A DNA stretch of 64,000 nucleotides from Odobenus rosmarus divergens (GCF_000321225.1 NW_004450464.1:2671427-2735426), one strand, 5' to 3'; counted from the first letter of the stretch, positions 21,372 through 32,966 are shown. Notes: generated by a model not told the origin, from the letters alone. Translations and numbers: made by a program.

Positions 21372-21561
21372 GATTTCCTTAACTTTATATTGATTACTTG
21401 TTGAAATGATAAAATTTTAGATATATTGGGTTAAATAAATTATTAAAATTAGTTTCAGATATGTTTACTTTTTTATGTAGATATTAGAAAATTTTTAATT
21501 ACATATTTGGCAAAAAATAGATATACCTCAATAATAAATTTAAAAATTTAAAAACAAAATA

Positions 21562-21789
21562 GGGGTGCCTAGGTGGCTCAGTCAGTTGAACACCTGACAT
21601 AGGGCTGCCTGGGTGGTTCAGTCAGTTAAACATCTGACTCTCGATCTCGGCTCAGGTCATGATCTCAGGGTCCTGAGATGGAGCTCCGCATAGGGCTCCA
21701 CACTCTGCTTGAGATTCTCTCCCTCTCCTCCTTCCCCTCCCCCCAATTGCGTTCTCTCTCTCTCTCTAAAATAAATAGACAAATCTTTC
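21562..21789 (+). mobile_element. CAN-SINE with duplicated head
   Basis: The head occurs twice in tandem: ggggtgcctaggtggctcag from 21562 and gggctgcctgggtggttcag from 21602. One normal body and tail follow. Flanking repeats (aaaaatttaaaaacaaaa at 21542-21559 and a one-base-longer copy from about 21790) enclose both heads. It is inserted in the hAT element. Confidence 0.88.
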
Positions 21790-21855
21790 AAAAATTTTAA
21801 AAACAAAAAATAAAATTACATATGTGGCTTTAACAACATTTCTATTGGACAGTGC

Positions 21856-22740
21856 TTCCTTAAACAAATGAACAAATTGCTTTGTAAAATATATTATATA
21901 TAATATATTTTACATTTATTTTGTTAAATAAATTTACTATTTGTCCTAATTTTATAACTTGAAAATGTAGTTGGACAAGTCTCTTTTTTAGCTTTATTGA
22001 TGGGGTAAAGAAACTTTTCAATAAATTACTATTTTAAAGGATCATTTAGTTTATTCTGAATTGAACTTATTTGATTCAAAGTATAAAGGCTGACTGGAAT
22101 CTCTATATTATCAGTCTGTTGTTTTCAGCCTTGACATTATCAACAGACCATAATACTTTAGATATAAAGTACATTATTAGATTATGTATAGGATTCCATC
22201 AAAATGATAAAGATCTAAGATAAATAATAAAGAAGAACATAGCATATTCATTACTGACCCTAGGTTAATCTTTGCAGATTAAATTACAGCTATCTGAAAT
22301 TAATTTTATAGTTTCATTTTCAAAATGACCACTTATTTGCTTCAGCTCTCAAGAGGTCTTCCATTGTTCCAAACATTTAAAAAATAATTGTAAACATTCT
22401 TCACCAGACCTAAAGCCTTGTGAATAAATAAACCATGTCTTTAGAACATACATAAATTCCAAAGACACTAGTAGAGTGGACAAACATTCTCAGAAAATAA
22501 TATAGAAATGTTTCTATCAAATAAGTCTGAAGTAGAATTTGTGTTTGCTTAATTTGGCCAGTATTCAAACTCACAGCTTCAAACCTGACCTGATAGGGAA
22601 GTAAGCCACTGAACATAATTATCAGTAGTAATGAGCTGACTTACAAAGCCATTTGTTTGATGCCATTTCCATTATTTCTAATGTTGGGAATTTATTTCAA
22701 TTCCTCATTTCTATAATTCATAGAAATTTAACATTGAAAA
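21856..22740. other. Unclassified AT-rich sequence
   Basis: No repeat family or gene recognised. A TA-rich palindromic stretch (atattatatataatatatt) is near 21889-21907. Confidence 0.4.
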
Positions 22741-22744
22741 CAAA

Positions 22745-22840
22745 GATTACTTTGTCCAACACTTATTTTATAGATACAGAAGCTGAGGCCCACAAATGCT
22801 AGGGAAAACAGAACCCAAAACTCTCTTCCAGGAAACCATA
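22745..22840 (-). repeat. Possible MIR fragment
   Basis: cacttattttatagatacag aagctgaggccc is like the reverse MIR word 'cattttacagatgaggaaactgaggc'. The rest has decayed. Confidence 0.4.
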
Positions 22841-22922
22841 TTTTCCCCCAACAAATGCATTGTTCTGTTTCTCTAGACTTTTTTTCCCCTTCCTCTTTCA
22901 GTTCTTTTGGCCAGCTTAGAGG

Positions 22923-23018
22923 GGTTTTTTGTTTGTTTGTTTGTTCGGTTGGTTGGTTGGTTGGTGGTTGTTTGGTTGGTTGGTTGGTGGTTGGTTGGTT
23001 GGTTGGTTGGTTGGGTTT
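22923..23018. repeat. (TTTG)n/(TTGG)n simple repeat
   Basis: TTTG units followed by TTGG units with GGTGG interruptions. The W/G/L/V-rich open frame (22855-23067) and the N/Q/P/T-rich frame on the other strand are repeat artefacts. Confidence 0.97.
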
Positions 23019-24943
23019 TTTGGCTGGAGGGGCCAGAGGTTCTGGAGTGAAAAGTAATTACAGTTGAAGATAGGAGCAGAGGGACTGTGAGCTAAATAAT
23101 GGAAAAGTGTATCCCTCCTCAGTGTACACAAGCTAACCACCATCCCCAGGACAGCAAAGCATGCTGATGGTTCTCTGGGGGATTGGCTGAGATGTAGAGA
23201 GAGCAGGCATATTTCTCCATAATACTAAAGCCATCTTCTACGGTAAAGCCTCTAAGATCAGAGGACCTTCTAACTCTCTTGTTGATACATGTACAGTATA
23301 GAGTTTTGCGGGTCTTTGGCTGGCTTCTCAGCATTTATTTCAATGGTTCAATGGCAATATTGCATCTCTCATACTTTGAGAAAAGAATGGCCACAACATT
23401 CGAACAATAGTCAATCTAGTCCATTCTTCAAAATCTCTAAGTCTGCTTTTCCTAGATCTGTAGATTGCATTCGAGAGTGCTTACAAAAATATATTTGATA
23501 TTTAATGAAACAAAATCTCTCATTTGATGTTTTGTACTTTGTTCAAAATCCCCAAATAATAGGCTTTGTCTTGATTCTTGTGAATTAAAAGCAAACTGTC
23601 ATTAATGGCGCTCAAAATCCATGTGAGATTTTTCTTCTTTTGGATATTTGAGGACTTTATTCTTAGCTGCGGAAATCAAATAACTCTTCAGATTCTAAGC
23701 CTGACAGCTTGAAAAAAACTGAAATATATTGTGGAATATACCATATTGGAATTTATATGATATTATATATCGTGAAATATATTATAGAACCAGACAAAGT
23801 TTTATGGACATGATTTGCACTTTACCTTTTTTTAAAATAGCAAAGTGAAAACCCGTCAGTAAGCAATTACAGTAAATAAAAGACAAATTTGTAAAAATGA
23901 GTAATATCAAATCAGCCTATTAAGACAGAAGATAACCCTGCTGGTGGAAAAAAAAAAAAAACAACAAGATTTTCTTTTGACCAGCAAAAGAATTTTGAGG
24001 ATTTCTGAGCAAAATTAGCCATGCTCCACTTAGGATTGTTAAGTGTTATTGAAAATTTCATGTAAATGCAAAAACATATACATATAGGAGTACGTTGACA
24101 TATGTGCTCCAGTCCATTGCTAATTCTGCCTTTTAGCCCAAAATGTTAAAAGAAAGAGCTCGCAGATGCTTTCAAATTTGCAATGATTGCAAGAAAAGTC
24201 TCAGATGTGGATTGGGCATTGGCATCAACTTAGCGAGTTGGCATCAGCATCAGTAACAGGTGGTATAGTAAGCAGTGAAATTGCAAAGGCAGAACTGTTT
24301 GCATTTCCTGCATTATCATCTCAATCTTTTTTTAGTAAGCATAATTCTAGTAATTAGGAAGAAGTTGTTTTTTTTTTTAATGGAAACCCAAAGCACAGAA
24401 ATAGTTATTCATTATTGTTAATATTTAAGTTTGCATGGAAGGTTTTTAACCTATCACATTAGATAAAATAATGGTGAATTTATATGCCCTCTGATAGTAT
24501 ATAATTCTTACATGTGCATCATTTCATTTTTCCCCACTCCAAGGCATGAATTTGATGCACTCAAAGAATAAAACAGAAGATTATCATAACAACTTTCTTA
24601 AACTAATTGCTTACTGCATGCATTTGGTTTCAAAGTGTTACACCATTTTCACAATGTCCCCTCTACCGAAATTTTATTAATCCAAATAATTGCTGGTGCA
24701 AACATTTAGAAAATATCTTCCACATGTTGTAAATTTTTGAGGTTTTCTTTGGACAATATTGTTTCTATTTAGATTATGACTTACAATGTGTTTTAGATTT
24801 TTCATTTATAGTTTACTTTTATATTATAGTTTACTTTAGTATTATATTAGTATGATTAGAAATGTTTATTATTCGTAAAAACCTAGGTTTTAAAAATTTT
24901 AAGTCTAAGAGTAAAGCAAAATAGTTAAACATTGTGGTCATGA
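23019..24943. other. About 1.9 kb with no recognised repeat
   Basis: No family text found. The block contains A-runs (23949-23962) and AT-rich stretches. It may be single-copy DNA. No gene can be supported. Confidence 0.45.
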
Positions 24944-24958
24944 AACAGTACGGGTTTT

Positions 24959-25156
24959 TTTTTTTTTTTAAGATTTTATTTATTTATTTGACAGAGAGAG
25001 ACACAGCGAGAGAAGGAACATAAGCAGGGGGAGAGGCAGAGGGAGAAGCAGGCTACCCGCTGAGCAGGGAGCCCGATGTGGGACTCGATCCCAGGACCCT
25101 GGCATCATGACCCGAGCCAAAGGCAGACGCTCAACGACTGAGCCACCCAGGCACCC
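24959..25156 (-). mobile_element. CAN-SINE, full length
   Basis: Reverse copy: T-run, aagattttatttatttattt, ggagaggcagagggagaagc, cgctgagcagggagcccgat, tgagccacccaggcaccc. Perfect 15-bp repeats aacagtacgggtttt lie at 24944-24958 and 25157-25171. Confidence 0.97.
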
Positions 25157-25309
25157 AACAGTACGGGTTTTAGATATAAAACATATCTAAACATATCACA
25201 TGAAGTCTGCCTTTTATAAATCACTTATCTCTCAGGTTTACCTGAAGAAAAGAGAGAATAGTGCCTTTTTCATGAACTGATGAAAATGAAGTCCTTCCTT
25301 CTGAGAGCA

Positions 25310-25605
25310 GCTAGGGAAGGATCTGTTCCAGGACTCTCCCTGGCTGGTAGGTGACATTTTCTCCCTGTGTCTTTTTACATGGTCTTACCCTTATGCATAT
25401 CGGTGTGCCCAAATTTTCCCCTTTTATAATTACACCAGTCATATTGGATTAGGTTCCCCCATAAAGACCTCCTTTTAACTTGATTCCCTCTGTAAAAACC
25501 GTATCTCCAAATAAGGTCACATTCTGAGGTACTAGGAATTAGAACTTCAACGTGTGAATTTTAGGGAGGGACATAATTCAACCACAACCAGCACCAACTA
25601 AAAAT
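25310..25605 (-). mobile_element. MaLR (MLT1-like) LTR
   Basis: Reverse LTR words: tctccctgtgtctttttaca tggtct, acaccagtcatattggatta ggttcc, ataaagacctccttttaact, tctccaaataaggtcacatt ctgaggtacta, acttcaacgtgtgaatttta. The 5' part in reading order is missing. No genes. Confidence 0.75.
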
Positions 25606-26458
25606 GACATAACCCTGTTCAAAAAAAAAAACAACAAGAGCCCGGACAACTGATACAAGGGACAATTTATATCTGGCTACATTCAGGATAAATTGGATGC
25701 TCATTTAAAGTAGTATCTTAATCAATTAAGACAAAAGGATGCCCTACTAGAGTTAACTCATCTATTGGAGTCACATTAAGATTTGTCATAACCTACGTTT
25801 TCCTTTCTCCATCATTTCATTTTTATACTTTCATTATACTATATTCCTATTCTTCCTGTCTCCATTTCTTTATAAATCAATTGTGTTTAATAAGATTTTG
25901 AATTTTCCATTTTGGAGAATAAAATAAACTTGAAATGCAATATTAGTGTTTATGCCTTTCATGAAGACTTTGGCTCATATCCATGTTATTGGTCTTAGTG
26001 ACATCCAGTGGCCATGACAGGTCAGTGGCAGGATTTCAGGTCTTTCCAGAAGTATCTTTACTATATATTTCTTATCTAGAACATAAAAAATATATATATA
26101 TATCCTTAGGCCACTGATCATTTTAACATAAGGGTAATAAGATGTCCCGGTCATGTGTCATTCATAAACTGAACTACCTTATATATCAGAAAAGTAATCA
26201 TTACATTTAGTTTTATTTCATTCCACCTGATTAATGAATTAGTATCTCTTGCTGCTTAAAAATATTAAACTACAAAATGTATTTTAAAGAAATTCTAAAC
26301 AGACATGGCTTATACTACTGAGCAGTATTTTGTTTTCACATACCTTTATGTTAGAGTATCTATATTTAAATAAAATTGTCAAATATACTATTAAAGGTAT
26401 GGGGTATTCTAAACAATCAAAATGTTTCTTTCTAGGTACTTATGAGCTGGTAATTTTA
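25606..26458. other. Unclassified AT-rich sequence
   Basis: No repeat family or gene recognised. A short (TA)n tract is at about 26090-26103. Confidence 0.4.
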
Positions 26459-26475
26459 AAATATTACATATTTCA

Positions 26476-26667
26476 GGGTGCCTGGGTGGCTCAGTTGGTT
26501 AAGTGACTGCCTTTGGCTCAGGTCATGATCCTGGAGTCCCAGGATCGAGTCCCGCATCGGGCTCCCTGCTCAGCAGGGAGTCTGCCTCTCCCTCTGACCT
26601 CCTTCCCTCTCATGCTCTCTCTCTACCATTCTCTCTCTCAATAAATAAATAAAAAACCTTTCAAAAG
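26476..26667 (+). mobile_element. CAN-SINE, full length
   Basis: Head gggtgcctgggtggctcagt, gatcctggagtcccaggatc, ctccctgctcagcagggagt, tail caataaataaataaaaaacc. Perfect 17-bp repeats aaatattacatatttca lie at 26459-26475 and 26668-26684. The good match suggests a relatively young insertion. Confidence 0.97.
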
Positions 26668-26831
26668 AAATATTACATATTTCATTAGAATGTAGTAAGA
26701 AAGTCTGTGCTGAGACATGATTATTGGGGTCTGACTATGCCCCCCAGTCCTGATGTCAGACTGAAGAATCAGACTGCAGCTCTATTAAAAAAATTTTTTT
26801 AGAGAGTCCACAAAATCCATATTACAATTTT

Positions 26832-26990
26832 TTTGTGCCTTGAGGCAAGTTACTTAGCTCTCTAGGCTGAGTTTCTGATAATAACAGTGCTGATGTGTAT
26901 TATAGTGTTAAGTTAAGAACTCACTGCAAATAATGACTACCTAGTACTTCGTAGTTTAAAAAGTCAATCATGCAAATTTGCACATGCGTG
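26832..26990 (+). repeat. MIR-like fragment
   Basis: gtgccttgaggcaagttact tagctctctaggctgagttt ctgataataac matches MIR 'ccttgggcaagttacttaacctctctgagcctcag'. Confidence 0.5.
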
Positions 26991-28188
26991 AAACCTAAGG
27001 GGAGTAGGGAAGTAAGCCTTTCTGTCTTTCTAAATAATAGCAAGGTAACCCATCTTAGGCCCCTTTTGTTATGCAGCACAAGGCTAGGAGCCCTGGCCTG
27101 ACAGAACCACTAAATGCATAGATGCAGTGAATAGAATTCAGGAATGTGGTATTTATAATTTTCCTGGGAAACTGATATACATATATGAAATCTCTAAAAA
27201 GGATTCAGTTGAGTACATAATTAAACATCTGGCTCTGAGAGAGGTATAGAAGCTGAGCAGGGGAAAAATGGCCGTGGACTAACGTAATAAGCAGTCTTCC
27301 GGAGAAAGGGTATCCATCTTAAAAGATGCACAGGCATTTGATTATTGGAGAAAAGTATGTAGAAAGGGAGAAAACAGGCCGTTTAATCTGGGGCAGGAAT
27401 GCACATGAAATGTGTAAGTGGAACACGAGCCTACGGTTTGGTGAGGGAATAATTCTGACCAAAGGTGCAACTTTTGTTGTTGGTGGTGGTGGTGGTTTTT
27501 TTGCGGGGTGGGGAAGGATGGAGGGGGACACTTGGCAAAGAAGCGAGGGCGGCCATTTGCTAAGTGCTTTCACCATGGCTGATGGACCCCATCGCAAAGA
27601 GAAGCAAGGAGTCATTATAGACTTTTAGAAGGTAATGGCAGGATATGAGAAGCATGCACAGAGATTTGTTTTTGAAAAAAGATGCACTGTGTTTCTTGTT
27701 AGGTGACCATCTGAGGAAACCAAACGCAAGTTCCTGAAAGTTTAAACAGCCATGTTGGAAAGGAGAGGAATATTTAGAGATCCCAGGGAATGAAATGAGT
27801 CTGGGGATTAGCAACCTGGGAAAGGTACGGGTCAGCAACGAGTCAAAAAGCCATCCAAAATATTGATATTGAAAATAAAGGAGAGAATGATAGAAAGGGT
27901 CTTTTTTTTTTTTTTGGAAGAAACAAAAGTGTTAATATACTCCAAAAAAAAAAAAAATTCTATGAGGAGCTGGACATGTTAGGGATTGGGACCAAAGTTG
28001 AGAACTTCAGGGTCAAAATCCTGGACAAAACGGTTATGTCCTCAAGAGAGTAATGGAAGGTGGAAGCCAAGGATTAAGCTTGGACTGGGAAGGTGGTAGA
28101 GAGATGAATAAGGGAAGGAGACAAAAAGCAAAATAGAGAACTAGAAAGTGAGAACAGTATCTCAGATGTGAAGAACGTAATGTTCTTT
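26991..28188. other. Unclassified sequence, purine-rich, with G/T tract
   Basis: No family named. A GGT repeat and G-rich stretch (about 27476-27532) and T- and A-runs near 27901 and 27944 stand out. Opposite-strand open frames at 27319-27628 overlap each other across the G-rich tract and are not credible genes. Confidence 0.4.
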
Positions 28189-28206
28189 AAAAGAATGGAA
28201 AGGTAA

Positions 28207-28408
28207 GGGGCTCCTGGGTGGCTCAGTCCGTTAAGCGTCTGCCTTCAGCTCAGGTCATGATCCCAGGGTCCTGGGATCGAGTTCCGAATCCGGCTCCCTG
28301 CTCAGCAGGGAGTCCGCTTCTCCCTCTCCCTCTGCCCCTCCCCCTGCTCATGAGCACCCGCTCTCTCTCTCTCTCTCTAATAAATAAGTAAAATCTTTAA
28401 AAAAAAAA
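28207..28408 (+). mobile_element. CAN-SINE, full length
   Basis: Head ggggctcctgggtggctcag, gatcccagggtcctgggatc, ctccctgctcagcagggagt, (CT)n, A-tail. Repeats aaaagaatggaaaggtaa (28189-28206) and the same with one change (28409-28426) bound it. Confidence 0.97.
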
Positions 28409-28426
28409 AAAAGAATTGAAAGGTAA

Positions 28427-29665
28427 ATTAATATAATTACCACAGAAAAGTCAAACAGGGTCAACACTGAGAACAGACAGTTCAGCCGGGACAGGAAGAG
28501 AGGGGAGAGGTGAAGTCTGCCATTTCCAACTTCGGAGAGAGAGGCGTTGTGGACTACGTGGGACACTGTCTGGATTTCCAGAACTTAACGAGGAAATATG
28601 TTACTGAGGAAATTCATGAATTGAATTGAATGAGACCATTCTTTCAAAGAGCATGACTGATCACAGAAATGGAATGATATTAGGAAGGGTAAGCAGGATG
28701 AAGTAAAAGTTTCATTCAACAGAGGAAACTGAGGCAGCCTTCAAAGCAGAAGGAAAGAAGTCCAAGTTTGGAAAAGGGGAAGGTTAGGATAAAGCAGGAA
28801 AATTTCAAGGAAAAGGCAGTAAAGAGAGGAGTCAACAAGCTCCCTTGTAAGTCTGACAAGAGGAAGAGCCAAGAACATCAGACATCCCTTTGAAATGTCA
28901 GAAATTAACTTTTGCGAGAATGATATATCTTCCTCTGAGACTTGAGGGAAAATAAATACAGATATACACAAATCAAAGCAAAGATGAGAGACCTGGTAGA
29001 ATTGAGGGCTTAACGACATAAAACAAGGCCTGCAATTGTTGTGGAAAATAATCCAGGGAATCAGTGAGCAATAAACAAAAAGGACGCTGAGCAGGAGCAG
29101 GCCAAGAGTAACTTGTTCAGCAGGCTCTTCCAGGGAGCAGGCTGCGCGAAGCCACACGGCTTTCTCCAGCCACACGCAGCCGTCTGCAAGCAGAAGGCTC
29201 ACCACGGAGCCATCGAAGGCTAGAGAGAGAGGGAGGGCCCACAGGGAGTCTGCCATGAGGGCACGGGAGCACAGAGGCAGCTGACCGCTTAATACAAGGG
29301 GCAGAGGAGTCAAATCTGGTCTGATGAGAGAAGCTTGATCCTAGCAAAACAGGGCCGGGCTGAGTAATGTCATAATTCCCAAAGCAGAAAGAAAGTTCCA
29401 ACTGTTACGGAGGAAGGAGAAGCAAGAGAATGTGCAGAAGAGCTGAATTTTGGTACTTCAGAGTGATTGGGAGCAGTGTTTTATGACAGAGTTCCACACA
29501 GGCCTGATGTGGCATGGAGGTGGCATTTACCATGAGGTCAAGGCTTCTGATAAGTTAAGACCCTGGATGTAGAAAAAGTCATTTTGGATGAGAGAATGAA
29601 ACACTGAAGAGGTAGGCTGAGAGCTGGATTCTAGTCATTTGGGGAAATGGAATCATTTCTGAGAA
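28427..29665. other. Unclassified purine-rich sequence with a 190-codon open frame
   Basis: The minus strand is open for 190 codons at 28741-29313, the longest frame in the window. The translation is leucine/serine/phenylalanine-rich, as expected from the reverse of purine-rich DNA, and shows no domain, signal or catalytic motif I recognise. The purine bias resembles the antisense of old L2-type LINEs, but I cannot align it confidently. I do not call a gene. Confidence 0.4.
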
Positions 29666-29832
29666 CAGTGGTTCTCAAAGCCTGGCTTCAGATCAGGAGC
29701 ATTAACATCACCTGAAAAACTGATCGACATGCAATTTCTTGAGCCCCATTTACACACTGACTCAGAAACTCTGGAGATGGGGTTCAGCAGTCCCTCCAGG
29801 GCACAGTGCACACTGAAGTTTGAGAACCACTA
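29666..29832. mobile_element. hAT-Charlie-type miniature element with both terminal repeats
   Basis: It starts cagtggttctcaaagcctgg and ends gtttgagaaccacta. These are imperfect terminal inverted repeats typical of MER3/MER58-like Charlie elements. The body includes atcaggagcattaacatcac ctg and gactcagaaactctggagat ggggt. Length of about 167 bp is close to full for such elements. An 8-bp target duplication is not clear. Confidence 0.75.
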
Positions 29833-30019
29833 TCTTGGTGACCAGAACAAGGAAGCTGAAAAGGGTCGGTGAAAAGGGCTTTACTTGTTAAAAAATGGAG
29901 TGAGTGGAGCTTGATCAATATTCTACCATGATCATATAAAACACAGATAACAACAAGATGCAAGCAACAAACACATATTTACCCTTTTGCCTTTTGTAAT
30001 TTCTGTCAAATATATCTCT

Positions 30020-30265
30020 AATTTCTGCACAGCATGGGAGAAAATACTTGCAAACCATGTATCTGATAAGGAGGCTTAAGATCTAAAATAAAGAAGAAAC
30101 TCTTACAAGTCGATAGCAATAAATAAATAAATAACCTGATTTTAAAAATGGCCAAAGGAATTGAACAGCCGTTGCTCAAAACAAGACATACAAATGGCCA
30201 ACAGACACATGAAAAGATGCTCCACATCAAGGAAATGCAAATCCAAACCACAATAAGACTCCATA
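30020..30265 (+). mobile_element. L1 ORF2 3' fragment
   Basis: Sense L1 words: gggagaaaatacttgcaaac, tgataaggaggcttaagatc, aaaaatggccaaaggaattg, gacacatgaaaagatgctcc, aaggaaatgcaaatccaaac cacaataagac. Frame disrupted, truncated at both ends. Confidence 0.85.
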
Positions 30266-30953
30266 GTGAAATTCTGACTATACCTGCTCTTTGATGAAAA
30301 TTTTTTGACAAACAGTTGGAGTGTTTACCAACTGTTCATAGAAAAGAATTCAAAATTGCAAGAAATGTAGGCAAAGGTTAGGGATGCTGCATTTTAACAA
30401 TATAGGAAATAACTAGTTTGAAGGAGAAGGGTAAATTACAGGAAAGTATAATTCATAACATTATAAATATGAGGTTGCTTTGTGATTTTCTCAAAGCAGT
30501 ATTTTAGCAAATATATTCTGAAGAATCATGACAAGTTAGACATGTTATAATTTTCCTAGTAATTACTTTATGAAAAAATACCATTTGTCGTTAGATGATT
30601 TACATAAAAACAATTTACAAGGCCGCTTGAGTTTATTTAATTATTTAAAGGCCAGACTAAATATGTTCTCCAGAGAAATCTTAGTAAAAATTATCATTTC
30701 ATTAGTAATTGGAAACAGTGATGCTTATTACTTTCTCTACTGTTCACTTAGCTGTGTTCCAGGGATGGCCGAGATGAGACCTAAGTGAATGACAATGATG
30801 GAGAAACTCAAGTGTCAACACACTCTCAATTAGGTCTAAGGAAATATATAAATGCCTTCGCATTCACCAAAGCCTGTACATTTGAGTCAAATGATTCTGA
30901 ATTTATGCTATATAAACACACTTAATAAAATATTTTTCTCAAAAAATATTTCA
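30266..30953. other. Unclassified sequence
   Basis: No repeat family or gene recognised. Confidence 0.4.
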
Positions 30954-31193
30954 GGGCACCTGGGTGGTTCAGTCGGTTGAGAGGCTCACGCTTGGTTTCA
31001 GCTCAGGTCATGATCTCAGGGTCCTGAGATCAAGCTCCCTCTGCTTGGGCTCCGAGCTCAGCAGGGAGTCTGTTTGTCTGTTCTTTCCCCCTCTTCTCCC
31101 TCCCCATCTGTCTCGGGTCCCCCCAACCCCTGTCCTGCTCATGCTCTTGCAAGTGTTCTGGTGCTTCTCTCTAAAATAAATAAATCTTAAAAA
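30954..31193 (+). mobile_element. CAN-SINE, diverged, with long CT-rich middle
   Basis: Head gggcacctgggtggttcagt, gctcaggtcatgatctcagg, gagctcagcagggagtctgt, an extended C/T-rich region and a short tail ctaaaataaataaatcttaa. At about 240 bp it is longer than most copies in the window. Target-site repeats are weak. Confidence 0.9.
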
Positions 31194-31199
31194 TCCAAT

Positions 31200-32035
31200 A
31201 TTTGCCTAATTACAAAGGCAACATCTTTTTACTATCTCAATGCAGTCTGTGTTTATTATAAAAAGGAAATATTTAGATAAACAATACCAAGAAAATAGAA
31301 ATGCCATATTTCTACCATCCATAGATTTCTACACACATTCTTTATACCTTAGTGTAAAACTTTACAGATATTTTGCTGTGTCACACACAAAGACACACAC
31401 ACACAAACACACATTTTTTTCAATTACTTAAGCTCTACATTTCCTTACATTTCCTCATCTTACCTAATATACAGTCTATATTCTAATTTCCCCAATTGTC
31501 CCAGAAATGCTCAGTAGAGTTGGTTTATCCAAACTAGGACGCATATTACATCTGTTTTTTTATAGTCCTAAAATATCTTCTTTTTTCATCTGATATACCT
31601 CCCCCTTCCCTTTTCATTTCCCTCCTGGCATTGACTGGTTGATAAGACCTTGTTAAACTGAAGACCACTTTGGCTTCCAGATGTGCCATAGGGTCCATTA
31701 GTTTGTCTTTCCTCTTGAAATTAGTTCTAAATGGCTGGTGGATTCAGACTACATCAAAGATGTTGCAGTGCCCATCATCGCATCAGGTGACATCTGGGTG
31801 ACCTGCTATTAATGACGCTAAGATCAACCACTGAATTTCGGTCGTGACTATCTGATTCCTTAAACACAGCTACTTCTCCCCATCAGGACTAGAAAGTGAT
31901 CTCTGTGGTTTTACTTTGGCATTCTTCAACTATCCTGTTTCCAATCAAGACTAACAGTCTTTACAAATCATTGCTAATCCAGAGTTGGTGTTTAATTAGA
32001 AGTTGCAAATTCCTGCTTTTTTTTTAATCCTTTAA
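31200..32035 (-). mobile_element. L1M-type 3' UTR, reverse
   Basis: Text matches the reverse of old L1M 3' ends: atatacagtctatattctaa tttccccaattgtcccagaa, then cccatcatcgcatcaggtga catctgg, then a roughly 200-bp diverged stretch and taatccagagttggtg. A short CA-rich tract lies at 31383-31412. No coding region survives. Confidence 0.65.
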
Positions 32036-32064
32036 AGTCAGAATGTAAAATGAAATAAAATTAC

Positions 32065-32295
32065 TATGGTTATCGTTTCCTGGGTGCTTACAAAGCATCA
32101 GGCTCTGTGTAACAGGCTTAAAGTAGGTAATACCTATGCCCATGTAATCAAGGAGGAAATTGAGACTACTCAAATCAGACTATGAAAGAAGTTAAATAAT
32201 GTGTTCTTGCTAGCAGCTCATTAGGGCCGGAGGCCGAATCCAAAGCCAATGTCGTCTGACTCCAAAGAGTAGGATATTTACCATTAAGTAACATC
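32065..32295 (-). repeat. MIR element
   Basis: Reverse MIR order: gtgcttacaaagcatcaggc, aggaggaaattgagactact, gaagttaaataatgtgttct, cagctcattagggccggagg, atccaaagccaatgtcgtct gactccaaag. About 230 bp, close to full length. Confidence 0.7.
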
Positions 32296-32620
32296 GCCTC
32301 TCCAAGCCGCAAATGTGTTTTGATAATTAACTATGTTAAAAATGACATCATGAAATAGGACACCAAATTTCCAGGAAACAGCCTTACTCCATCAACTGGG
32401 AGTAGTTTATGCCATCTTGCCTGAGTACCCTCCGCCCCTTATTCTCATTCTTCAGCACTCGGTTTCTAAAATCCCTTCAGTCACAGTTATTAATAGTATT
32501 GGAATTTTTTTGGAAAATTTAAAATTAGGAGGGAGGCAGGACAGAGGAACTGTTAGAGACCTCTCATGAGAAAACTTCGGTCTTTGTTTCCCACGCAAAA
32601 ACCAATGTGCGTCTAGTGGT
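32296..32620. other. Unclassified sequence
   Basis: No repeat family or gene recognised. Confidence 0.4.
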
Positions 32621-32736
32621 AAAGAAATTGACTTACTGCCTGGGCAGTGTGAGGGACACCTCTATGATTCCCTGGGAAAGAAGTCACACTAGCGCCTGGC
32701 CAGTGTAAGGGACACCCCTGTGATTTCCTGGGAAAG
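32621..32736. repeat. 56-bp tandem duplication, two diverged copies
   Basis: Copy one contains gcctgggcagtgtgagggac acctc and ends tccctgggaaag. Copy two contains gcctggccagtgtaagggac acccc and ends ttcctgggaaag. The period is 56 bp, with several substitutions, so the duplication is old. Confidence 0.8.
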
Positions 32737-32966
32737 TTTCCCATTTGTCTCATTTATTTGACTTATTTGAATCTACGGTGTTAAAGGATTTTATTAATCC
32801 CACGAAACCCTTTGAGGTTTGGTGACTTTTTTTTTCTTTTCAATGTTTTTTATTAAATATTGAATACATACAAAGTAATATTTATACTCTACATGTAAAG
32901 AAAAGTGAATAATTTTTTAAAGACACCCGCTTTCCCATCTGTTAGCTTACCACACATACAGATGCA

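Larger units (their letters stand above)
19657..21855 (+). mobile_element. Large degenerate hAT-superfamily DNA transposon
   Basis: The left end (ctgcattgtctaatatagta, then acatgaaatgtggctagtgc) and the right end (acatatgtggctttaacaac, atttctattggacagtgctt) match the two halves of an abundant short mammalian DNA element ('tgtccaatacggtagccact ... tggacagcactg'). Here the halves are separated by about 2 kb containing transposase-like words. A GA-rich microsatellite and a SINE sit inside. I infer the longer form from which short copies derive. Element strand is inferred from the transposase frame. Confidence 0.5.

Noticed and set aside
21174..21404. K/E/R-rich frames
   Set aside because: Products of the GGAA/GAAA microsatellite.
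22855..23143. Low-complexity frames on both strands (GWLV-rich and NQPT-rich)
   Set aside because: Both are translations of the TTTG/TTGG simple repeat.
27319..27838. Overlapping frames on both strands around a G-rich tract
   Set aside because: The frames lie opposite each other across simple GGT/G-rich DNA and show no conserved motif.
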